From CBDAQR01 sp965199055 (GTDB lineage: Bacteria > Pseudomonadota > Gammaproteobacteria > Pseudomonadales > Halieaceae): DNA of 64,000 bases. Position numbers and translations under genes: made by a program. Below are positions 41,113 through 49,863 of the stretch, one piece after another. Numbering within the stretch: the first letter of the stretch is position 1; the number at the start of each line of letters is the position of its first letter. The notes below the pieces were generated by a model. It did not search any database and was not told the DNA's origin. It saw nothing but the letters and a program-made list of their open reading frames with translations. The stretch is taken from assembly GCA_965199055.1 (NCBI GenBank), contig CBDAQR010000003.1, positions 2,480,001 through 2,544,000 of the forward strand, given 5' to 3'.

Positions 41113-42831
41113 ATGCGACGCTGCCTTGCCATTCTTCTGTTATTCCTGAGCCTGCCCCTGACTGCCCAGGACCTCTCACTCAATCCCGCACAGGGAGGTT
41201 TGGGTGCTGCCGCCGCTGAGCCGGAGTTTCTTCCCGTAGATGAGGCCTATAAGCTGGCCCTGGAAATCTCGGGTGAAAACGAGATTCGCCTGTACTGGCA
41301 GATAGAAGATGCCTATTACATGTACAAAAAGCGCTTCAAGTTCAAACTTGAGGACGCCGGAGGCCCGATCGAAGTCACCCCTGCCTACGCCAATGAAGGC
41401 ATTATTCGTGAAGATGAGTACTTTGGTATTAGCGAGGTCTACTACAACTTCGCCGATGTAACACTTGAACTGGAGCGAGTACCGAACGGACCCGCGCTTT
41501 TAACAGTGGGCTCCCAAGGCTGCGCCGATGCCGGCCTGTGCTATCCGCCGCAGAAGGAACGCTTCTCAGTCGATTTCGCGCAGGGCACCATCGGCCCGGC
41601 GGAACAGGCAACAAAGCCGACTCAGCCGCAGACCGCTAGTGAAACCGGCGCGCAATCACTCTGGCTGATGTTGTTGCTGGCCTTCGTTGGCGGCAGCATC
41701 CTTAACCTGATGCCCTGTGTATTCCCGGTGTTATCGCTGAAAGTTCTCAGCTTTGCTACCGGCAGCGAACACAGCAAACATGTACACGGCTGGGTGTATG
41801 CCGCAGGCGTCGTCACCAGTTTTGTCGCCGTCGCCCTGTTACTCATTACGCTGCAACAGGCAGGCGCCGCAGTAGGCTGGGGATTTCAGTTGCAGTCACC
41901 ACATTTCGTGGCCCTGCTGGCCTATCTGTTCTTCGTCATGGGACTGAGCTTGTCGGGCTTGATCGAATTTGGGGCGGGGCTTATGGGCACCGGCAGTCAA
42001 CTCGCTGATCGCGGTGGCTACAGCGGCTCCTTCTTTACCGGCGTACTGGCAACTATCGTGGCCAGCCCATGTACCGCGCCCTTTATGGGAACAGCCCTGG
42101 GATTCGCAGTTACCCAAACTGCCCCCGTTGCACTGTCTGTATTTGCCGCTCTTGGTGCAGGCATGGCGGCACCTATGCTGTTACTCAGTTACAGCCGTGC
42201 GTTGCGTGAACGTATGCCGCGTCCAGGCCCCTGGATGGAAACCTTCAAGCACTTGCTGGCCTTTCCGCTCTATGCCACGGCCATCTGGCTGCTGTGGGTA
42301 ACGGGACGACAAACCAGCGTCACGGCCATGGCCGCTCTGATGTGCGGTATGTTGGCGTTGGCGCTGGGTTTATACCTGTGGCGTTACCGTACCTGGGGCA
42401 AGGCCGTCGGCGCCGTCGCGGTATTGGGCGCACTGGCCATCATTCCCGCCCCACTGCTCAGCCAGCAGAGTGCCGCGAAATCGACCAGCAGCGAGTTCGC
42501 CACGAGCGAGCAGCAGTTGGAGCGCTACCTGGCTGAAGGCACCCCCGTGTTTGTCAATGTAACAGCCGATTGGTGCATCACCTGTATCGCCAACGAGCGC
42601 GGCTCACTCAGCACCGATGCGGTGCAAAACGCCCTACGCGCAAAAAATATGCAATACCTGGTGATGGATTGGACTAACTATGACCCCGATATCGCCGAAT
42701 TTCTCAGCAAGTTCGGGCGCAATGGCGTCCCGTTGTACCTTGTTTACAGCGGCAAAGCCGGCGAGGCACCGCAAATACTGCCGCAGCTCCTGACCCCAGG
42801 CACTGTTGTCGAAGCGATTTCAAGCATTTAA
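41113..42831 (+). CDS. dsbD: Thiol:disulfide interchange protein DsbD
   Basis: 572 residues from the ATG at 41113, which opens the signal peptide (MRRCLAILLLFLSLPLTAQ). The periplasmic alpha domain has GCADAGLCYPPQ, the Cys pair. The membrane domain has about eight helices with NLMPCVFPVL and ASPCTAPFMG, the two membrane Cys. The C-terminal thioredoxin domain has ADWCITCIANE. It carries electrons from cytoplasmic thioredoxin across the membrane to periplasmic DsbC, DsbG or CcmG. Fused three-domain form, of normal length. The 233 bp after it hold no recognisable gene. Confidence 0.93.
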   Translation: MRRCLAILLLFLSLPLTAQDLSLNPAQGGLGAAAAEPEFLPVDEAYKLALEISGENEIRLYWQIEDAYYMYKKRFKFKLEDAGGPIEVTPAYANEGIIREDEYFGISEVYYNFADVTLELERVPNGPALLTVGSQGCADAGLCYPPQKERFSVDFAQGTIGPAEQATKPTQPQTASETGAQSLWLMLLLAFVGGSILNLMPCVFPVLSLKVLSFATGSEHSKHVHGWVYAAGVVTSFVAVALLLITLQQAGAAVGWGFQLQSPHFVALLAYLFFVMGLSLSGLIEFGAGLMGTGSQLADRGGYSGSFFTGVLATIVASPCTAPFMGTALGFAVTQTAPVALSVFAALGAGMAAPMLLLSYSRALRERMPRPGPWMETFKHLLAFPLYATAIWLLWVTGRQTSVTAMAALMCGMLALALGLYLWRYRTWGKAVGAVAVLGALAIIPAPLLSQQSAAKSTSSEFATSEQQLERYLAEGTPVFVNVTADWCITCIANERGSLSTDAVQNALRAKNMQYLVMDWTNYDPDIAEFLSKFGRNGVPLYLVYSGKAGEAPQILPQLLTPGTVVEAISSI

Positions 42832-43065
42832 CCGATCTTGCCGCTATTTTCAGACCTATACGCGGTAATATAGCAACATTTAGCGCTTTTTCGTCGACCT
42901 TCATGAAATTAGCCGCGATCGTGCCGCTTTTTGCACAAAGTTTGCGATCTCCGGCAAAATAGCTTACAAAATTCACAAACGTGTTGTAAAAGCGCATATT
43001 GTCTGGACGTTGGGCCAGAAAGGGTGCAGAATGTCCGCATCGATTAGCCCCGCGAGGACCGCCCG

Positions 43066-43509
43066 ATGGCGACGATCCTGGTATTGCATGGCCCAAACCT
43101 GAACCTTCTGGGGGAGCGAGAGCCCGAGGTCTACGGCAGCGCCACCCTGGTAGATATCAATCAACAGTTGCAGCAGCAGGCCCAGGAATACGGGCACCAT
43201 CTGTTGGCCATGCAGAGCAATGCCGAATACGAGCTGGTGGAGCGCATTCAGGATGCTCGCCAGGAGGGCGTAAACTTCATCATTATTAATCCGGCGGCCT
43301 TTACCCACACCAGTGTTGCGCTACGCGACGCCCTGGCTGCGGTTGAGATCCCCTTTATCGAGGTGCACCTCTCTAACGTGCATCAGCGTGAAGAGTTTCG
43401 ACACCACTCCTATTTTTCCGACCTAGCCGTTGGCGTGATCTGCGGCCTGGGTGCCCAGGGCTACGAACTGGCCCTGGCAGCCGCCACCAAACAACTTGAA
43501 CAAGCCTGA
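43066..43509 (+). CDS. aroQ: 3-dehydroquinate dehydratase, type II
   Basis: 147 residues with GAGGA 7 bp upstream. It starts ATILVLHGPNLNLLGEREPEVYG, which includes the catalytic Tyr, then FIIINPAAFTHTSVALRDAL and FIEVHLSNVHQREEFR with the His and Arg of the type II site. It removes water from 3-dehydroquinate in the shikimate pathway and forms dodecamers. It is 9 bp before accB, a conserved gammaproteobacterial order. Confidence 0.95.
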   Translation: MATILVLHGPNLNLLGEREPEVYGSATLVDINQQLQQQAQEYGHHLLAMQSNAEYELVERIQDARQEGVNFIIINPAAFTHTSVALRDALAAVEIPFIEVHLSNVHQREEFRHHSYFSDLAVGVICGLGAQGYELALAAATKQLEQA

Positions 43510-43518
43510 GGATGGACC

Positions 43519-43986
43519 ATGGACATTCGCAAAGTTAAGAAACTGATTGAGCTGTTGGAAGAATCCAACATTGGTGAGATCGAAATTAAGGAAGGCGAAG
43601 AGTCTGTGCGCATCAGCCGGCATGGCGCTGCGCCCATCGCTGCAGCGGCGCCGGTGGTTGCCGCGCCCATGGCGCCCGCGGCACCTCCGCCAGCGCCCGC
43701 AGCGGCACCCGCCGCCGCACCTGAACCCGCCAGCGAGGCAGCGGACCTCAATGGCCATGTGGTGAAATCCCCCATGGTGGGCACTTTCTACCGGGCCCCG
43801 TCTCCTAGTTCGCCCGTATTTTGCGAAGTCGGTCAGCACGTGAAAGCTGGCGATGTCATCTGCATTGTCGAAGCCATGAAAATGATGAACCAGATTGAAG
43901 CCGACAAGGCCGGTGTCATCGAAGCAATCCTGGTCGAAAATGGCGAGCCGGTCGAGTTTGATCAGCCGCTGGTCACCATTGTCTGA
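43519..43986 (+). CDS. accB: Acetyl-CoA carboxylase biotin carboxyl carrier protein
   Basis: 155 residues with GAGGA before the ATG. The N-terminal helix region has DIRKVKKLIELLEES. An Ala/Pro linker spans about residues 40-75. The biotinyl domain then runs from VKSPMVGTFYRAPSP to the end, with the biotin-acceptor Lys in EAMKMMNQIEADK and the thumb residues typical of AccB. It carries carboxybiotin between AccC and the carboxyltransferase for fatty-acid synthesis. Confidence 0.95.
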   Translation: MDIRKVKKLIELLEESNIGEIEIKEGEESVRISRHGAAPIAAAAPVVAAPMAPAAPPPAPAAAPAAAPEPASEAADLNGHVVKSPMVGTFYRAPSPSSPVFCEVGQHVKAGDVICIVEAMKMMNQIEADKAGVIEAILVENGEPVEFDQPLVTIV

Positions 43987-44012
43987 TTTGACGCCCGCAC
44001 GAGGACACACCT

Positions 44013-45359
44013 ATGCCACTGCTGGATAAAGTCGTCATTGCCAATCGCGGCGAGATTGCGCTGAGAATTTTGCGCGCTTGCAAGGAGCTGGGCATCAAGA
44101 CGGTCGCGGTGCACTCCAGTGCAGACGCCGATCTTCTGCACGTGAGACTGGCCGATGAATCGGTTTGCATTGGCCCTGCACCATCCACAGAGAGCTACCT
44201 GAATATACCCGCCATCATTTCCGCCGCGGAGGTGACCGACGCTGTCGGCGTTCATCCCGGCTATGGGTTTCTGGCGGAGAATGCCGATTTCGCGGAACAG
44301 GTGGAGAACAGCGGCTTTACCTTTATCGGACCCACCGCCGACACCATTCGATTGATGGGTGACAAGGTCTCGGCCATTGAGGCCATGAAGAAGGCTGGGG
44401 TACCCACGGTTCCCGGCTCCGACGGACCCTTGGACGACGACAACGAGCGCACACTGAAGATCGCGCGCAACATCGGTTATCCCGTCATCGTCAAGGCCGC
44501 AGCCGGCGGCGGCGGGCGTGGCATGCGCGTGGTGCAGAGCGAGGCGGCATTGCTCAACGCCGTCTTTGTCACACAGTCCGAGGCGGCCGCGGCGTTTGGC
44601 AGCGACGTGGTTTACCTGGAGAAATTTCTCGAGAATCCGCGTCACGTTGAGATTCAGGTGCTGGCTGACGGCAAGGGCAATGCGATCCACCTGGGTGATC
44701 GGGATTGCTCACTGCAACGCCGCCACCAGAAGGTATTGGAAGAAGCACCCGCGCCGGGAATACCGCAGGCAGAGCGCGATGCCGTGACTAAGTCCTGCAT
44801 CGAGGCCTGTATCGAAATTGGCTATCGCGGTGCCGGAACGTTTGAGTTCCTGTACGAAGACGGTGGCTTCTATTTCATCGAAATGAATGCACGGGTACAG
44901 GTTGAACACCCGGTGACCGAAATGATCACGGGCTTTGATATCGTGGCGGAGCAGCTGCGAATCGCCAGCGATATGCCACTGTCGGTCACGCAGGAGGATA
45001 TCCGTTTTCGCGGTCACGCTTTCGAGTGTCGGATCAATGCCGAGGACCCTAAAACCTTCCTGCCCAGCCCTGGCCACGTCAGCCATTTTCATGCCCCCGG
45101 CGGGCCCGGTGTGCGCGTGGATTCGCACCTCTATGGCGGCTACTCGGTACCCCCCTACTACGATTCACTGATCGCCAAGGTGATTACCTATGCGGAGGAC
45201 CGCGAAACCGCGTTGCTTCGCATGCGCCAGGCGCTCGACGAGTTAGTCGTAGAGGGTATTCGCACCAACTCTGACTTACACCGCGATCTGGTTCGCGACC
45301 CTGGCTTTCGTGAGGGCTGTGTGAGCATTCACTACCTGGAAAACAGGCTGAACGAATAA
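44013..45359 (+). CDS. accC: Acetyl-CoA carboxylase biotin carboxylase subunit
   Basis: 448 residues, of standard length. It starts LLDKVVIANRGEIALRILRA. ATP-grasp features include VKAAAGGGGRGMRVV, HLGDRDCSLQRRHQKVLEEAP and FIEMNARVQVEHPVTEMITG. It carboxylates biotin on AccB using ATP and bicarbonate. It follows accB by 26 bp with GAGGA before the ATG, so the two are co-transcribed, as is usual. Confidence 0.96.
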   Translation: MPLLDKVVIANRGEIALRILRACKELGIKTVAVHSSADADLLHVRLADESVCIGPAPSTESYLNIPAIISAAEVTDAVGVHPGYGFLAENADFAEQVENSGFTFIGPTADTIRLMGDKVSAIEAMKKAGVPTVPGSDGPLDDDNERTLKIARNIGYPVIVKAAAGGGGRGMRVVQSEAALLNAVFVTQSEAAAAFGSDVVYLEKFLENPRHVEIQVLADGKGNAIHLGDRDCSLQRRHQKVLEEAPAPGIPQAERDAVTKSCIEACIEIGYRGAGTFEFLYEDGGFYFIEMNARVQVEHPVTEMITGFDIVAEQLRIASDMPLSVTQEDIRFRGHAFECRINAEDPKTFLPSPGHVSHFHAPGGPGVRVDSHLYGGYSVPPYYDSLIAKVITYAEDRETALLRMRQALDELVVEGIRTNSDLHRDLVRDPGFREGCVSIHYLENRLNE

Positions 45360-45364
45360 ACACC

Positions 45365-46237
45365 ATGGCCTGGCTTCAGTACCGGCTCGATACCACTGCT
45401 GATGCCGCGGGAACTGCGGAACAGGCACTGCTGGACCTTGGTGCAGCCGCCGTCACCTTGCAAGACAACGCCGATCAACCGCTGTTTGATCTCGGCCAGG
45501 AAAAGAAACAACTCTGGCATGAAACCCGGGTGACCGGCTTGTTTCCCGCCGACACCGATATCGATCGCTTGTGGCAGGCGCTCCCTGCGCAGGTGCGGGA
45601 TTACTGCCAACCGCGAGCGGAGCTGCTGGAAGACAAAGACTGGGAGCGGGAGTGGATGCAACACTACAGCCCCCAGCAATACGCGGACAATTTGTGGATC
45701 TGTCCCAGCTGGATGGAACCTCCCGATCCCGCCGCGACCACCATCATGCTGGACCCGGGCCTGGCCTTTGGCACCGGCACCCATCCGACGACGGCTATGT
45801 GCCTGCAACTGCTCGCCGAGCTCGATCTGGCGGGCAAGCGCGTCACGGATTTCGGCTGCGGATCAGGCATCCTGGGCATCGGCGCGCTGCTATTAGGCGC
45901 GAGCGAAGTACTGGGCGTCGATACCGATCCACAGGCCCTGGTCGCCACCCGTGCCAATTGCGAACGCAATGCCATCTCGCCGGAACGCTGCCCGGTGAAA
46001 CACCCCCGGGAACTACACGGGTCGGAGTCTGCCGATGTCGTGATTGCCAATATCCTCGCTGGCCCGCTGATGGGTCTGGCCGATATCCTTTGCGAGCAAC
46101 TGCAGGGTGGCGGCACCCTCATTCTCTCGGGCATCCTCGCCGAACAGGTGCCGGAACTCACCGCCGCCTATCCCCTGCCGCTCAGCGTGGCCCGGCAGCG
46201 CGATGAGTGGGTCGCCCTGGTAGGTCAGGTGCTATGA
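45365..46237 (+). CDS. prmA: Ribosomal protein L11 methyltransferase
   Basis: 290 residues. It begins MAWLQYRLDTTADAAG. The SAM-binding domain has LDPGLAFGTGTHPTT, then VTDFGCGSGILGIGA, VLGVDTDPQALVATR and VVIANILAGPL, the PrmA signature. It trimethylates L11 on the ribosome. 5 bp after accC, and its TGA overlaps the next ATG (ATGA). Confidence 0.95.
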   Translation: MAWLQYRLDTTADAAGTAEQALLDLGAAAVTLQDNADQPLFDLGQEKKQLWHETRVTGLFPADTDIDRLWQALPAQVRDYCQPRAELLEDKDWEREWMQHYSPQQYADNLWICPSWMEPPDPAATTIMLDPGLAFGTGTHPTTAMCLQLLAELDLAGKRVTDFGCGSGILGIGALLLGASEVLGVDTDPQALVATRANCERNAISPERCPVKHPRELHGSESADVVIANILAGPLMGLADILCEQLQGGGTLILSGILAEQVPELTAAYPLPLSVARQRDEWVALVGQVL

Positions 46238-46887
46238 CTGAGAAGCGAGAAACCCGCTGTCCTCACTGCGGCGCCGGCTTCCAGATAGAGGAGGCACAAC
46301 TGCAACACGCAGGCGGCCGTGTTCGCTGCGGCAGTTGCCTGCAGATATTCGATGCCAATACGGGCGAGGCAGAATTTATCGCGCCGAAGATCGGGCCTGA
46401 CACTGATATCAACCCCCTGTCTGATCTGAGTGTTAAACCGATGGCCAGCGCGGATATGCCTGCCCCCCGCAGCGGCGCTCCCAAACTGGGCCTGACCATC
46501 GCTGCCATACTCGCGGTTTTGCTTGCCCTGCAAGTCATCTGGCGCGGCAATGACGCTGGAGCGAGCGCCGGACTTGAAATCGGCCAGCTCATCGTTCGCA
46601 AACACCCGGATCGGGAAAACGCTCTGCGGCTCGACGCCAAACTGCGCAACACCTCCGATCGCGATCTATCCTTCCCGGCCATCGAGCTGAGCCTGCACAA
46701 TCGATACGGCGAACCCCGAGCCCGCCGCACCTTCCTGCCCGAGGAATACTTGCACGGCGACTGGCGCGCATCACCCCGCCTACCCTCTCGCAGCGAGATT
46801 CAGGTGTCTTTGGCATTGCAAGACCCCGGCCAGGATGCAGTTAATTACACCGCAAGACTAAGATCTGTGACCGACCTGGCAAACTGA
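46234..46887 (+). CDS. DUF3426 zinc-ribbon membrane protein
   Basis: 217 residues from the ATG at 46234 overlapping the prmA stop. An N-terminal MJ0042-type zinc ribbon has RCPHCGAGFQI and VRCGSCLQIFDAN. A TM helix follows at about residues 87-105 (LGLTIAAILAVLLALQVIW), then a DUF3426 domain of about 100 residues (FPAIELSLHNRYGEPRARRTFLPEEYL). It is common between prmA and dusB in this group. Function unknown. Confidence 0.85.
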   Translation: MTEKRETRCPHCGAGFQIEEAQLQHAGGRVRCGSCLQIFDANTGEAEFIAPKIGPDTDINPLSDLSVKPMASADMPAPRSGAPKLGLTIAAILAVLLALQVIWRGNDAGASAGLEIGQLIVRKHPDRENALRLDAKLRNTSDRDLSFPAIELSLHNRYGEPRARRTFLPEEYLHGDWRASPRLPSRSEIQVSLALQDPGQDAVNYTARLRSVTDLAN

Positions 46888-46909
46888 TCAAAAAAAGTAC
46901 AATTTTCCT

Positions 46910-46937
46910 TTTACCCATCAGGGGTAGCGAGTATCAT
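46910..46937 (+). promoter_or_regulatory. Candidate sigma-70 promoter for dusB-fis-purH
   Basis: TTTACC and TATCAT separated by 16 bp, followed by a GC-rich discriminator, 36 bp before the dusB ATG. Moderate match only. Confidence 0.35.
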
Positions 46938-46972
46938 AACGCCCCTTTTTCGACTGCTCTTTCTGCGTTTCG

Positions 46973-47959
46973 ATGATCACTGTAGGCCCTTACAGACTGG
47001 ACAATCGCGTGGCTCTGGCGCCCATGGCCGGGGTCACAGATTTACCCTTTCGCCGCCTCTGCGCGCGCATGGGTGCTGGCCTGGTGGTATCGGAAATGGT
47101 GACCTCAAGAGCCGATCTGCAGAACAGCCGCAAAACCCGCTTGCGCCAGCATCATAGCGTTGAATGCGAACCGCGTTCGATCCAAATTGCGGGAAGCGAA
47201 CCACAGCAGATGGCGGCAGCGGCGATCCATAACGTGAAGCTCGGTGCGCAAATCATTGACATCAATATGGGCTGTCCCGCCAAGAAGGTCTGTCGCAAGG
47301 CGGCAGGCTCGGCATTGATGCGCGATGAAGCATTGGTCAAAGATATCCTGCAGGCCGTCGTTGCAGCCGTCGACGTGCCGGTCACCCTGAAGACCCGCAC
47401 GGGCTGGTCACCCGAGCACCGCAATGGTCCGACTGTGGCCCGCATTGCCGAGGACGCCGGCGTTGCGGCGCTGGCCATTCACGGTCGCACCCGCGCTTGC
47501 AAATTCGAAGGCGAGGCCGAGTACGATACCATCGCCGAGATCTGCTCCACGGTCGATATTCCAGTGTTTGCCAATGGCGATATCGAAACACCCGCCAAGG
47601 CAGCGGCGGTGCTGGAGCATACCGGCGCGGCCGGCGTGATGATCGGGCGGGCCGCCCAGGGCAGACCCTGGTTATGCGGACAGATCGCCAGCTATATCGA
47701 ATCTGGCGAGGCTGTGCCGGATCCGAGCCTGGAACAGCAATGGCAGATACTCAAACAGCACCTGGCGGACCTACATCAGTTTTACGGCGAGTACATGGGG
47801 GTCAGAGTCGCACGCAAGCACGTCGGCTGGTACCTGCAACAGCACAGCGGTAGCCGCAGCGCGCGCAAGACCTTCAATGCGCTGGAATCCGCAGCGGAAC
47901 AATTCAATCATCTTGAATACTTTTTTAGCCACAGCCAGTACGAGGAGTTGGCAGCATGA
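46973..47959 (+). CDS. dusB: tRNA-dihydrouridine synthase B
   Basis: 328 residues. VGPYRLDNRVALAPMAGVTDLPFRRLC at the start gives the FMN site; NMGCPAKKVCRKAAGSALM holds the catalytic Cys. LAIHGRTRACKFEGEA and FANGDIETP follow, then ARKHVGWYLQ in the helical domain. It reduces uridine in tRNA D-loops. The dusB-fis order is conserved in gammaproteobacteria. Its TGA overlaps the fis ATG. Confidence 0.95.
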   Translation: MITVGPYRLDNRVALAPMAGVTDLPFRRLCARMGAGLVVSEMVTSRADLQNSRKTRLRQHHSVECEPRSIQIAGSEPQQMAAAAIHNVKLGAQIIDINMGCPAKKVCRKAAGSALMRDEALVKDILQAVVAAVDVPVTLKTRTGWSPEHRNGPTVARIAEDAGVAALAIHGRTRACKFEGEAEYDTIAEICSTVDIPVFANGDIETPAKAAAVLEHTGAAGVMIGRAAQGRPWLCGQIASYIESGEAVPDPSLEQQWQILKQHLADLHQFYGEYMGVRVARKHVGWYLQQHSGSRSARKTFNALESAAEQFNHLEYFFSHSQYEELAA

Positions 47960-48273
47960 GAATGGGGGACACACTGTTGGAACGCTCACCGCAAGCAACG
48001 GCAGATAGCGGTGATCGCATCGACAGCAGCAATGGAAGCAGCTTACGCGAAAGCGTAACGATTGCGGTAAGGGATTACCTGGACAAACTGGACGGCCAGA
48101 TGGGCACCGACGTTTATCAGATGGTGCTGGCGGAAATAGAAGCTCCCCTGCTTGAAGAGATCATGCGCTATACCCGCAATAACCAGACCAAGGCATCCCG
48201 CATGCTGGGGCTGAACCGTGGCACACTGCGCAAAAAGTTGAAGCAATACGGCTTGCTGGACAGCAACGCATGA
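47956..48273 (+). CDS. fis: DNA-binding protein Fis
   Basis: 105 residues from the ATG at 47956 (a second ATG at 47962 is in frame). The C-terminal half is the strongest part: MVLAEIEAPLLEEIMRYTRNNQTKASRMLGLNRGTLRKKLKQYGL, the Fis helix-turn-helix, split here only for description. The N-terminal arm is somewhat longer than in E. coli. It is a nucleoid-associated regulator. It overlaps dusB and purH by 4 bp each, so expression is coupled. Confidence 0.95.
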   Translation: MRMGDTLLERSPQATADSGDRIDSSNGSSLRESVTIAVRDYLDKLDGQMGTDVYQMVLAEIEAPLLEEIMRYTRNNQTKASRMLGLNRGTLRKKLKQYGLLDSNA

Positions 48274-49844
48274 GCCAGGCAGATCTTGTGGCGGTGAGAC
48301 GCGCCCTGATTAGCGTCTCCGACAAAACCGGTATCGTAGATTTCGCACGCGGCCTGCGGGAGCAAGGCGTAGCGCTATTGTCCACCGGCGGCACGTTTCG
48401 CCTGCTGGAGGAAAATGGAATCGAGGTGACCGAGATCTCCGCCTATACCGGCTTCCCCGAGATGATGGACGGCCGGGTGAAGACATTACACCCCAAAGTC
48501 CACGGCGGCATTCTCGCTCGCCGCGGCATCGACGATGCGGTTATGGCCGAACACGGTATCGAGGCGATCGATATGGTGGTAGTCAATCTGTATCCCTTTG
48601 AACAGACTGTAGCTAAGCCCGACTGTAGCCTGGAAGACGCCATCGAAAACATCGATATTGGCGGCCCGACCATGGTGCGAGCGGCGGCCAAGAACCATCG
48701 CTTTGTCAACATCGTGGTTAATGCCGGTGACTACGATCGCATCCTTGAAGAGATGGCGGCTAATGACGGAGCGACCAGCTATCAGACCCGCTTCGATCTG
48801 GCCATTGGCGCCTACGAGCACACGGCCGCGTACGACGGCGCCATCGCCAATCACTTTGGCAAGCTGGTCGAAGGTGGCAGTGAGCTGTTCCCACGCACCT
48901 ACTCCACCCAGTTCAACAAGGTTCAGGAGATGCGCTACGGCGAGAACCCGCACCAGAACGCCGCGTTTTACGTGGAGAGCAACCCCGCCGAGGCTGGCAT
49001 TGCCACCGCACGGCAACTGCAGGGTAAAGCACTGTCCTACAACAATGTGGCGGACACCGATGCTGCGCTGGAATGCGTTAAAAATTTCGAGGCGCCCGCC
49101 TGTGTCATCGTTAAACACGCCAACCCCTGCGGTGTGGCAGTGGCGGCCAGCATAGGCGACGCTTATGAGCGCGCTTTCGCCACCGATCCCGAGTCCGCCT
49201 TTGGTGGCATCATCGCCTTCAATCGCGAGTTGGATGCAGACACTGCAAAGGCAATCGTGGATCGTCAGTTCGTTGAAGTGATCATTGCACCGTCTATCTC
49301 TGATGCGGCCCTCGCCGCCACGTCGAGCAAGGAAAATGTGCGTGTACTCGCCTGCGGTGACTGGTCTGAGTCGCAGCCCGCGCTCGACTACAAGCGCGTC
49401 AACGGCGGACTCCTTGTCCAGGACCGCGATCTTGGAATGGTGGGCGCGGCGGATCTCAAGGTTGTTAGCAAACGCCAGCCCAGTGCCGAACAGATGGACG
49501 ATCTGCTGTTCGCCTGGAAAGTGGCCAAGTTCGTCGAGTCCAATGCCATCGTTTATGCGGCGGCAGGCCAAACCATCGGCGTGGGTGCAGGGCAGATGAG
49601 CCGAGTGAATTCGGCGCGCATCGCGGCCATCAAAGCCGAGCATGCGGGCCTGGAGGTTAAGGGGTCAGTCATGGCATCGGATGCCTTCTTCCCCTTCCGT
49701 GACGGTATCGACAATGCTGCCAATGTTGGCATCGCCGCCGTCATCCAACCCGGTGGTTCTATCCGCGACGAAGAGGTCATCGCCGCCGCGGATGAAAACG
49801 ACATGGCGATGGTATTCACCGGCATGCGCCACTTCCGCCACTGA
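48270..49844 (+). CDS. purH: Bifunctional AICAR formyltransferase/IMP cyclohydrolase
   Basis: 524 residues. The N-terminal MGS-like cyclohydrolase domain has LISVSDKTGIVDFARGL, LLSTGGTFRLL and KTLHPKVHGGILARRG. The transformylase domain from about residue 200 has MRYGENPHQNAAFY, CVIVKHANPCGVAVA and SDAFFPFRDGID. It performs the last two steps of IMP synthesis. It overlaps fis by 4 bp and is followed 19 bp later by purD. Confidence 0.96.
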   Translation: MSQADLVAVRRALISVSDKTGIVDFARGLREQGVALLSTGGTFRLLEENGIEVTEISAYTGFPEMMDGRVKTLHPKVHGGILARRGIDDAVMAEHGIEAIDMVVVNLYPFEQTVAKPDCSLEDAIENIDIGGPTMVRAAAKNHRFVNIVVNAGDYDRILEEMAANDGATSYQTRFDLAIGAYEHTAAYDGAIANHFGKLVEGGSELFPRTYSTQFNKVQEMRYGENPHQNAAFYVESNPAEAGIATARQLQGKALSYNNVADTDAALECVKNFEAPACVIVKHANPCGVAVAASIGDAYERAFATDPESAFGGIIAFNRELDADTAKAIVDRQFVEVIIAPSISDAALAATSSKENVRVLACGDWSESQPALDYKRVNGGLLVQDRDLGMVGAADLKVVSKRQPSAEQMDDLLFAWKVAKFVESNAIVYAAAGQTIGVGAGQMSRVNSARIAAIKAEHAGLEVKGSVMASDAFFPFRDGIDNAANVGIAAVIQPGGSIRDEEVIAAADENDMAMVFTGMRHFRH

Positions 49845-49863
49845 TCGACCGGAGTCCATCGAC

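Noticed and set aside
42832..43065. Possible small gene or regulatory RNA between dsbD and aroQ
   Set aside because: No frame with a start and ribosome site was convincing; a loose TTACAA-N14-TTGTAA inverted repeat at 42964-42989 is too weak to call.
48486..49643. A 385-codon antisense frame opposite purH
   Set aside because: purH is a well-supported gene in the other direction, and the antisense translation shows no domain.
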